Below are positions 1 to 6,606 of a DNA stretch of 13,993 nt, piece by piece. The stretch lies in contig CALCHY010000233.1 in the NCBI GenBank assembly GCA_937907415.1, positions 1 to 13,993 on the forward strand, written 5' to 3'. Each line of letters opens with the position of its first letter. The stretch's first letter is position 1. The position numbers were made by a program, and so were the translations under genes. This DNA is from an uncultured Trueperaceae bacterium (lineage in GTDB: Bacteria; Deinococcota; Deinococci; Deinococcales; Trueperaceae). Under the pieces are notes generated by a model, which worked only from the letters and a program-made list of their open reading frames with translations, was not told the origin of the DNA and did no database searches.

Positions 1-89
1 GCCGCGGCCACCTCAGGCGCCGCCTGCAGCAGGTCGCGGCAGACGAGGAAGGCGCACGTCTCCTCGACCAAGACGCGCCAAGTAGCCAA
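1..89 (-). CDS. possible 5' fragment of an unrecognised gene, running off the left edge
   Basis: On the minus strand one frame stays open from the stop codon of the G8 lipoprotein gene to the window edge and has a G or C in nearly every third codon position from about base 71 down to 3. It reads LVEETCAFLVCRDLLQ and onward, which looks like a helical protein segment. Possible TTG starts are at 89 and 71, but neither has a clear Shine-Dalgarno sequence. The piece is too short to assign a family, and the stretch could instead be non-coding or the 3' end of a plus-strand gene (one plus frame is open to a TAG near base 95). I do not recognise it. Confidence 0.2.
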   Translation of the reverse strand, partial: MATWRVLVEETCAFLVCRDLLQAAPEVAA

Positions 90-104
90 CGCTAGCCACG
101 CGCT

Positions 105-2819
105 TCAGCAGCCTGGCGTTTGGCAGACCGTCACGCGCGCGTAATCGCGACCTGGCTGCACCATCAACAGTAGGTAGAGGCGGCCCGAGCCAGCGTCCAG
201 GTAGTAGCCGGTCTCGGTGCCTGTGCGCAACGAGGCCACGCTGCCGTAAGGCGGTAGGAGGCTGCGTGAGTCGATCCACCAGTCGCGGTAGATCGCAGGG
301 CTCTCCACCCCGCGGTAAGGGACGCTAACCACGAGCCGATCCCCGGCCTTCACCTCACCCAAGCCGATGCTGAACTCCGCCGGAGTGCCGCGCGTGTGCT
401 CGTACGCGTACTCGGAGCCTAGGCGGATGATGCTGCGGTAATGACGGTTAGGTTCCGCTGGCCCGCCGTTAGGGCTGCCGTACATGGCGTGCGTCGTCGC
501 CTCGTTGCCGCGCCTCAGGTTCAGGGGAGCGAAGCCCTGCCCCGTAGCGCCATCGTCAGACAGCGTCAGGCTCGCGTAGCGGCCGTCGCACACGTTGGCG
601 TTCCACGCGGCGCGGTAAGTGCAGCTAGCCGCTGCCAACACGGGGTTCATGACGGTCACGTAACGCCCGGCCGTGCCCGTCACGCTGCCGTCCTGGTCTA
701 AGAACACGGCGCTGCGGTAGCCGTCCTCGCCCGAGTCGGTCGTGGCCGCGTCGTACGTGGCCATGTCGCGCGTCTCGAGCCACACGCGGTTCGTGGCGCT
801 ACCGAACGAGAGGCCGGAGGCGTAGGAGAGCGGGCTCAGCGAGAAGCTCGTGTAATCGAGCACGCTGATGCCAGCGGCTTGGCGCAACCCGTTAGGCGCG
901 AACGCCTCGAAGTGCGTGTTGGTCACGAACACGGGGCCGTCGTAGAACTCGAAACCGCGGATGGCCACATCCGGGTCCCACGGCTTGGGCAGCGTGCGGC
1001 CGTCAGCGCCGACGGGCTCCCAGCTCTCCGGCGTGCCGAGGTTGGAGCTCTCACCAACGATCACGCTGTCTGCCAGACCGGACGAGCGGGACGCGAACGT
1101 TACGCCAACGGCGTTATCGACGAGCAGCGCGGAGCGCAAGACGGTCGAGTCACCGCGGAACCAAGCGCCGGCGTTGCGCTGCTTGTACGCCACGAAGCCG
1201 GTGAACTCCGCCTGCACGGGCGCGGAGTCGCGGTCCGCCGGGTTGACGCGCGGGGTGTATGACGCCGTTTCGGCCCTCAAGCTGCCGGCGCGCGGCCCGC
1301 GGTCGACGTGCAGGCCGTCGTCGTTGTTGGAGTGCGCGACGTTGTCCGCGAACATGCCAAGGGGCGTCCTGCGCGGCCAGATGTTGGCCCCGTCGAACAT
1401 GGCGTAGGACGGGCCCGTCGGGTGCTCAGGCAACGAGTACCAGAAGCCCGAACCTTGTGAGGAGGCGGCGACGTTACCGATCAGGTAGTTGGCTGGGTTG
1501 GTTATCCAGAACGCGGCCGGGCCCATGTGACCGCTGTCCGTTGGCAAGAGCGCGTCGGCGGCGGCAGGCGAACGCACCTGCAACGCCAGGTTGCCGCGCA
1601 GCACGTTGCCCGTCTCCGCGCCGTCCTCGAGGAAGTAGCAGTGCCCGAACGTGTCGTGGGCGGCGTTGCCGTCGAGCAGCACGCCGTTGGTGCCGTGGAT
1701 CGTGATGCAGCGGTTGTACAGCCCATGCAGGCTGGAGTTGCGCACGAAGCTGCCCTCGCCAGCGTTGCCCATCAGGTGCCAGTGGACGGGGTAGCGCAGC
1801 AAGATTCCCGCTTGGCCCATGCGCGTCAACTCGATCGAGTCGAGCCTCACGCGACTTTGCCCCATGGCCATGACCTGGCCGCCGAACCGGTAGTTGCTGC
1901 TACTCGGGTCTGCAGTTTCTCGGCTGCCTTGCACCGTTACGTTGCGCGTGAGGCGCGCGACTTCTGCGCGCGACTGCAACACCGTGTTCGCCTTGCCACT
2001 GCCGGCAGCGAACGTCTGCGCGGTGCCGTGATGCGCGTAAGCGAGGGGAGCGTCGAGGTAGAGGCGGTTGCCCTCGATGCCGGTCACACCGCGTTGCTCG
2101 ACTTGCTTGTCGTAAACGGTGTTTGTGGAGTAGTCGGCCGCGTAATAGTCGGTCGAGGCGAGGGCGAGCAGGTCGCCAACGCGCCAGCCGGTCACGTCGT
2201 CTACGACGATGTGATCGTCTCCCGCCGCCGCGTCGGCAGCCAGGCGCGTCCAACTCGACCCCCTAGGGTCGCCGTACAGCTCGAGCGTGCCGTCCAGTAG
2301 CGCGAGGTAGTTGCCGCCGAGGCAGCCGTCGTCAGGCGCCTTGTCGCCCGTGAGGGTGATGACCGCGCGCTCCGCGAACGGTTCCTGCTCCGAGCCGATG
2401 TAGAGCCCACCAGTTACCAGGATGTGGTCTGCGGTCAGCTCGAGATCGCTGCGGTCGAACACGAGCCCACCCGCGATCGTCAGCCCACCAAGAGGCGGCG
2501 GCGAGACGTCGAGGAGCACGACCTCGCCATCAAGGATCGTCACCACGGCGTTCGCGGCGGGGACCTCGCCGCCTGGCCAGCCCGCGGCGTCCGACCAGCG
2601 CCTCGTTGGGGTGGGGACCGCTGCGCTCGGAGTCGGGTGCAGGGTGGTGGGAAGCGTGGCGCCAAGGGCGCCGAGCGCGGCTGGACGCGCGTGATCGTGG
2701 CGGCAACATGCGCTGCCAGAACAGCCGTGCGCCTGGCCGCCCGGCGCGAACCCGCATGCAGATAGGCCGACGAGGCAGAAGAACAGCAGGGCAGACCTGA
2801 GGAGATAGCGTGGCGCCAT
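105..2819 (-). CDS. G8-domain lipoprotein with CEMIP/TMEM2-like parallel beta-helix architecture
   Basis: This 904-aa protein starts with a lipoprotein signal peptide (lipobox LSAC, Cys22), so it is expected to be anchored outside the cytoplasmic membrane. A Cys/His-rich stretch and a Pro/Thr linker follow (about 22-73). Residues 74-160 match a G8 domain, with WSDAAGW, GEVP and repeated beta-strand glycines. Residues 190-260 contain the 'WTRLA...GWRVGDLLALAST' block that follows G8 in CEMIP-like proteins. From about 293 to 650 there is a right-handed beta-helix with RYPVHWHLMG (342-351), NRCITIHGT (369-377) and HDTFGHCYFLEDG (388-400). The 700-750 part (VFLDQDGSVTG, then C733 and C744) also resembles the CEMIP C-terminal region. 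Vertebrate CEMIP and TMEM2 act on hyaluronan; a role here in binding or cutting an extracellular polysaccharide is inference. The ATG at 2819 is preceded by TAGCCT and no SD, a leaderless pattern. It lies 83 bp behind the thiolase gene on the same strand. Confidence 0.85.
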   Translation of the reverse strand: MAPRYLLRSALLFFCLVGLSACGFAPGGQAHGCSGSACCRHDHARPAALGALGATLPTTLHPTPSAAVPTPTRRWSDAAGWPGGEVPAANAVVTILDGEVVLLDVSPPPLGGLTIAGGLVFDRSDLELTADHILVTGGLYIGSEQEPFAERAVITLTGDKAPDDGCLGGNYLALLDGTLELYGDPRGSSWTRLAADAAAGDDHIVVDDVTGWRVGDLLALASTDYYAADYSTNTVYDKQVEQRGVTGIEGNRLYLDAPLAYAHHGTAQTFAAGSGKANTVLQSRAEVARLTRNVTVQGSRETADPSSSNYRFGGQVMAMGQSRVRLDSIELTRMGQAGILLRYPVHWHLMGNAGEGSFVRNSSLHGLYNRCITIHGTNGVLLDGNAAHDTFGHCYFLEDGAETGNVLRGNLALQVRSPAAADALLPTDSGHMGPAAFWITNPANYLIGNVAASSQGSGFWYSLPEHPTGPSYAMFDGANIWPRRTPLGMFADNVAHSNNDDGLHVDRGPRAGSLRAETASYTPRVNPADRDSAPVQAEFTGFVAYKQRNAGAWFRGDSTVLRSALLVDNAVGVTFASRSSGLADSVIVGESSNLGTPESWEPVGADGRTLPKPWDPDVAIRGFEFYDGPVFVTNTHFEAFAPNGLRQAAGISVLDYTSFSLSPLSYASGLSFGSATNRVWLETRDMATYDAATTDSGEDGYRSAVFLDQDGSVTGTAGRYVTVMNPVLAAASCTYRAAWNANVCDGRYASLTLSDDGATGQGFAPLNLRRGNEATTHAMYGSPNGGPAEPNRHYRSIIRLGSEYAYEHTRGTPAEFSIGLGEVKAGDRLVVSVPYRGVESPAIYRDWWIDSRSLLPPYGSVASLRTGTETGYYLDAGSGRLYLLLMVQPGRDYARVTVCQTPGC

Positions 2820-2825
2820 CCAGCA

Positions 2826-2831
2826 AGGCTA
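2826..2831 (-). promoter_or_regulatory. -10 box of a probable leaderless promoter for the G8 lipoprotein gene
   Basis: TAGCCT (TANNNT type) sits 6 bases upstream of the ATG, and no Shine-Dalgarno sequence lies between them. The same arrangement precedes galE and ribH. I see no good -35 box at the expected distance. Confidence 0.45.
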
Positions 2832-2880
2832 GGGTTCTGGCGGGCCGCATGGTGTGAAGTACTCTTGTCGGCCGTGGGCA

Positions 2881-2902
2881 GCGAAGCGCTCCTCAGCTTC
2901 CG

Positions 2903-2903
<1 letters not shown>
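2881..2903 (-). terminator. stem-loop directly behind the thiolase stop codon
   Basis: The arms GAAGC and GCTTC, plus an outer GC/GC pair with one bulged G, form a hairpin immediately after the thiolase TAG. No T-tract follows, so it is not a classical intrinsic terminator; it may be a transcript-end or mRNA-stability structure. Confidence 0.3.
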
Positions 2904-4183
<1,280 letters not shown>

Positions 4184-4188
4184 CGTAG

Positions 4189-4196
4189 CCTCCTCC
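4189..4196 (-). promoter_or_regulatory. strong Shine-Dalgarno fixing a GTG start for the thiolase
   Basis: GGAGGAGG, followed by five bases and then GTG, supports the GTG at 4183 as the true start. No in-frame ATG lies close by. Confidence 0.7.
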
Positions 4197-4238
4197 GGCC
4201 TTGCCCTACCTTAGCCGAGAACTTGCGTGTGCGGCGGC

Positions 4239-4276
4239 TGGACTTACCCTCCCCCGATCTGGTAGCATAGCTATCC
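4239..4276. promoter_or_regulatory. candidate divergent promoter with inverted repeat between the thiolase and the 61-aa gene
   Basis: On the plus strand TGGACT (4239-4244) and TAGCAT (4263-4268) are 18 bp apart and could be -35 and -10 boxes for the 61-aa gene. On the minus strand TATGCT (4269-4264) could be a -10 box for the thiolase. The two -10 boxes overlap in the inverted repeat TAGC-ATA-GCTA (4263-4273), which extends to GG/CC with a one-base bulge. This could be an operator that controls both directions. The prediction rests on eye matches only. Confidence 0.35.
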
Positions 4277-4290
4277 GACTCGGGAGCCGC

Positions 4291-4350
4291 ATGGCCCCGA
4301 CACCCGACTGGCTACGCCCCGCACGCCCACCTCAACAAGCGCCCGGGTAA
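4291..4350 (+). CDS. possible upstream ORF (19-aa Pro/Arg-rich leader peptide)
   Basis: An ATG at 4291, with GGGAG four bases upstream, opens a 19-codon frame ending in TAA at 4348-4350. The predicted peptide is MAPTPDWLRPARPPQQAPG, with six prolines and two arginines. It lies at the start of the structured leader, just before the first hairpin, the position expected of an attenuation peptide. A frame this short can easily occur by chance, so the call is tentative. Confidence 0.2.
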   Translation: MAPTPDWLRPARPPQQAPG

Positions 4351-4457
4351 GCAACCGCGCGGAATACCCCGCGGCCCACCAGACAACCTAATTCGGTCAC
4401 GGATCCGCGCAAGCGGGTGCGCATTCGCCAGGCTCACTGCACAGTGCGCCTCAACTA

Positions 4458-4478
4458 ACCAGGCGGCCTGGTGCCGCC
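4458..4478 (+). promoter_or_regulatory. two mutually exclusive hairpins upstream of the 61-aa gene's Shine-Dalgarno
   Basis: ACCAGG-CGG-CCTGGT (4458-4472, 6-bp stem, 3-nt loop) and GGCGGC-CTGGT-GCCGCC (4462-4478, 6-bp stem, 5-nt loop) share bases and cannot form together. The SD core at 4491-4497 lies 12 bases downstream. The arrangement resembles a switch, but neither stem pairs with the SD itself. Confidence 0.3.
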
Positions 4479-4504
4479 ACTCGCCCCTACAAAGGAGATA
4501 CAGC

Positions 4505-4690
4505 ATGTACACGACCTCCGGTTTCAACACCTTCAACCGCACGGGCGCGAACCGCAGCGCCGCCGACCTGCGCCGCGCCGGCTACCACGACGGCGAACCA
4601 GCTCCGCGCGTCAAGCACCACTGGGCCAACCAGCCAAGCTCCGTCAAGGCGCACTCGCGCATCTGGCGCAAGCGCCGCACTGAGCGCTGA
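4505..4690 (+). CDS. small basic protein of unknown function (61 aa)
   Basis: I do not recognise the family. The gene is well supported: AAAGGAG lies seven bases before the ATG, and about 90% of codons end in G or C, in line with coding sequence in this genome. The protein is strongly basic and hydrophilic, with no signal peptide, membrane segment or cysteine. The N-terminal third is polar (FNTFNRTGANRSAADLRRAG). The middle has His and Pro (PRVKHHWANQP), and the end is a basic cluster (RIWRKRRTER) that could bind nucleic acid or the ribosome; that is inference from charge only. It follows a long structured leader, is divergent from the thiolase and converges on the EamA permease gene with 11 bp between the stop codons. 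The strong SD suggests high translation. Confidence 0.8.
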   Translation: MYTTSGFNTFNRTGANRSAADLRRAGYHDGEPAPRVKHHWANQPSSVKAHSRIWRKRRTER

Positions 4691-4694
4691 GTCG

Positions 4695-4711
4695 GCTCGC
4701 GTCACGCGAGC
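4695..4711. terminator. perfect hairpin shared by two convergent genes
   Basis: GCTCGCG-TCA-CGCGAGC is a perfect 7-bp stem with a 3-base loop, just after the stop codon of the 61-aa gene. On the minus strand its loop is the TGA stop of the permease gene. As a symmetric structure it could end transcripts from both sides, but neither side has a T-tract. Confidence 0.4.
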
Positions 4712-5556
4712 GCGAGCAGCGTGACACCAACGACCATCCCGGCGGCGCCGGTCAGGCGCCGCCGAGTGTCGCCTTCAGCTAGCAGCCGCGCACCGAGCAG
4801 GGTGCCGAGCAGGATGCTGATCTCGCGCGTCGGCGCCACCAGGCTGACAGGCGTGAACTGCATGGCAGTCAGCACCATCAGGTAGGCGAGTGGGCTGAGA
4901 AGCGCGATACCGAAAGCTTCGCGCCGGTGAGCTCGCCACGCCACCTGCAGTTGCGGCAGTCGCCGCGCTACCAACGGCAGTAAGAGCAGGGTGCGCCCCA
5001 ACTCGCCTGCATAGGTGTAAAGCAGCGGCTCCGCGCCGGCGTGACCAACGGCGTAACCGTCGAACACCGTGTAGCAACCGATGAAGAGGCCGGTCAAGAG
5101 CCCGTAGCGCAGCCCGCTGCGCGCGCCAGGTCCGCCGCCTTTACCTCCAGCCAACACGAACACGCTCGCCACGACCAGCGCCGTGCCAGCCAGCGCCTGC
5201 ACCCCCGGCCGCTCACCCAAGAGCAGGATGGCCAACAGGGTGGCGATGGCTGGGCCGCTGCCGCGCGCCGTCGGGTACACGAGCGACAAGTCAGCCACGC
5301 GGTAGCCGCGCTGCAAGCAGATGAAGTAGCCGACGTGCAGCACGCTCGAGCCCGCAGCAAGCGCCGCGTGCTGCCACGTGAACGTCGGCCGCACCACCAA
5401 CACGTAACCGACGACGAGCGGCGCGTAGACGAGCACCGTGAGGCACGCGAACAGCCACACGAACTCCGCGCCACCGCGCGCGCGTTTCGCGAGCAGGTTC
5501 CAGGTGGCGTGCAGCACCGCCGATCCGCCGACCAGCGCAAGCGCAAGCGGGGTCAC
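4702..5556 (-). CDS. EamA/DMT-superfamily permease
   Basis: This 284-aa membrane protein is about the usual size of drug/metabolite transporters and has about ten hydrophobic segments (roughly 3-20, 32-55, 64-82, 90-113, 118-137, 148-170, 177-199, 213-234, 236-258 and 268-284). The two EamA halves are visible: the first ends with YPTARGSGPAIATLLAILLLGERP (94-117) and the second contains PVSLVAPTREISILLGTLLG (236-255). The family exports amino acids, metabolites or drugs; the substrate cannot be read from the sequence. The start is GTG at 5556, without a strong SD, 15 bp behind the ilvE stop. It is therefore probably co-transcribed and may be translated by re-initiation. Placement behind a branched-chain aminotransferase gene hints at amino-acid or keto-acid transport, which is inference. 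Confidence 0.88.
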   Translation of the reverse strand: MTPLALALVGGSAVLHATWNLLAKRARGGAEFVWLFACLTVLVYAPLVVGYVLVVRPTFTWQHAALAAGSSVLHVGYFICLQRGYRVADLSLVYPTARGSGPAIATLLAILLLGERPGVQALAGTALVVASVFVLAGGKGGGPGARSGLRYGLLTGLFIGCYTVFDGYAVGHAGAEPLLYTYAGELGRTLLLLPLVARRLPQLQVAWRAHRREAFGIALLSPLAYLMVLTAMQFTPVSLVAPTREISILLGTLLGARLLAEGDTRRRLTGAAGMVVGVTLLALA

Positions 5557-5571
5557 GGGGTCTTCAGCCGC

Positions 5572-6528
5572 TCAACCGTCGACGTAAGTCAACCAGTGGT
5601 CGAACTGAGCCACCCTGCCGTGCACTACCTCCAGGTATTGCGCCCGCAGTTCGAGGGACACCGGCCCCGCCTCGCCGCTGCCGATCTGCCTGCGGTCGAG
5701 GCTTGCAACCGGAGTCAACTCGGCGGCCGTGCCAACCAAGAAGACCTCGTCTGCCGTGTACAGCTCGTCGCGGGTCGCCATGATGGGCTCAACGCGCTTA
5801 CCGAGTGCCTCGGCGATGTGCACGACGCTGTCGCGCGTGATGCCGCGCAGGTTCACGGAGTGAGCTATCGGCTGCAGGACGCCGCCGTTCACGAGGAACA
5901 CGTTCTCACCCGAGCCCTCTGCCACGAAACCCTGCTTGTCTAGCAGCAGCGCCTCGTCGAAACCGTTGGCCTTGGCCTCGAGGTTGGCCATCACGGAGTT
6001 CACGTAGTTGCCGCCGGCCTTGGCCTTGGTTGGGAGGATGTCGCCAGCGGAGCGCCGCCACGAGCTCGTCATGAGGCGCGCGCCTTTGCGGATGACTTCC
6101 TCGCCGAGGTAGCTGCCCCACGGCAGAGTAGCGACCATGAAGTGCAGGCTGTTGCGTTGCGGGTTGACCCCGAGCGTCTCGGCGCCGTACCAGATCAGCG
6201 GCCTGATGTAGGCGTGCTTCCTACCGTTGGCGCGCAGTGTGTCGACGACGGCCGCCTCCACCATCTCGACGGTGAGGTTCGGCTGCATCCCTAGGATCTT
6301 GGCCGAGTCCAGCAGCCGCCGCGCATGCTCGCGCAAGCGGAAAACGGCCGCACCGCGCGGCGTTTCGTAGGCCCGCAGGCCCTCGAACACGCTCGTGCCG
6401 TAATGCAACGCGTGGGTGAGGACGCTCACTTTGGCTTGCTCTTCTGGCACCAACTCACCGTCGAACCAGATGAGGCCTGCGTCGTTGACTAGTGTCGTGG
6501 GGCGCGCCGCCCCTGCCTGGGTGCTCAT
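5572..6528 (-). CDS. ilvE: branched-chain-amino-acid aminotransferase
   Basis: This 318-aa cytoplasmic, PLP-dependent fold-type IV enzyme should catalyse the last step of leucine, isoleucine and valine synthesis, or the first step of their breakdown, using 2-oxoglutarate/glutamate. Family motifs appear in order: WFDGELVP (21-28), HALHYGTSVFEGLRAY (39-54), the PLP lysine Lys170 in TKAKAGGNYVNS, EGSGENVF (204-211), NLRGITRDSV (226-235) and GTAAELTPV (266-274). The length is typical of bacterial IlvE. The ATG at 6528 has GGAGGG eight bases upstream. It is divergent from galE across 78 bp and leads a likely two-gene unit with the permease. D-amino-acid transaminases share the fold, but the motifs fit IlvE better. 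Confidence 0.95.
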   Translation of the reverse strand: MSTQAGAARPTTLVNDAGLIWFDGELVPEEQAKVSVLTHALHYGTSVFEGLRAYETPRGAAVFRLREHARRLLDSAKILGMQPNLTVEMVEAAVVDTLRANGRKHAYIRPLIWYGAETLGVNPQRNSLHFMVATLPWGSYLGEEVIRKGARLMTSSWRRSAGDILPTKAKAGGNYVNSVMANLEAKANGFDEALLLDKQGFVAEGSGENVFLVNGGVLQPIAHSVNLRGITRDSVVHIAEALGKRVEPIMATRDELYTADEVFLVGTAAELTPVASLDRRQIGSGEAGPVSLELRAQYLEVVHGRVAQFDHWLTYVDG

Positions 6529-6536
6529 GGGTTATG

Positions 6537-6563
6537 CCCTCCAGCCTTCGGTTCCTCAGTATC
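6537..6563 (-). promoter_or_regulatory. ilvE Shine-Dalgarno and possible -10 box
   Basis: GGAGGG (6542-6537) lies eight bases before the ilvE ATG. GATACT (6563-6558) is a possible -10 box with a short leader. No convincing -35 box is visible. Confidence 0.35.
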
Positions 6564-6593
6564 GCGCACGCGGGGGCGTGGTGGGCGAGAAGT

Positions 6594-6599
6594 TAGACT
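6594..6599 (+). promoter_or_regulatory. -10 box of a leaderless galE promoter
   Basis: TAGACT lies seven bases upstream of the galE ATG, with no SD between. Transcription would begin at or next to the start codon. No recognisable -35 box. Confidence 0.5.
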
Positions 6600-6606
6600 C
6601 TGCGCC

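Larger units (their letters stand above)
4275..4504 (+). promoter_or_regulatory. long, hairpin-rich leader of the 61-aa gene (candidate cis-regulatory RNA)
   Basis: About 230 bases lie between the candidate promoter and the ATG at 4505, and no long reading frame explains them. Several compact hairpins can be drawn. At 4355-4374 a 7-bp stem with one C-C mismatch closes an AATA loop. At 4403-4418 a 6-bp stem (one T-G pair) closes a GCAA tetraloop of GNRA type. At 4431-4450 GGC/GCC and CACT/AGTG pair around one mismatch. At 4458-4478 two overlapping hairpins lie just before the SD. The leader ends in AAAGGAG seven bases before the ATG. I do not recognise a known riboswitch, RNase P RNA, SRP RNA or tRNA in it. 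It could also include a separate small RNA. Confidence 0.35.

Noticed and set aside
1527..2300. 257-aa plus-strand ORF
   Set aside because: It lies antisense within the G8 lipoprotein gene, whose family motifs run through the same interval.
4184..4504. Known RNA gene or riboswitch (tRNA, SRP RNA, RNase P RNA, cobalamin or c-di-AMP riboswitch)
   Set aside because: None of the conserved sequence cores of these RNAs could be found in this interval by eye.
4312..4542. 76-aa minus-strand ORF across the leader and the start of the 61-aa gene
   Set aside because: No SD, and it overlaps a well-supported plus-strand start; it is the shadow of a GC-rich region.
5041..5943. 300-aa plus-strand ORF
   Set aside because: It is antisense to the permease and ilvE genes, both clear family members; its composition is His/Arg/Gln-rich as expected of a shadow frame.
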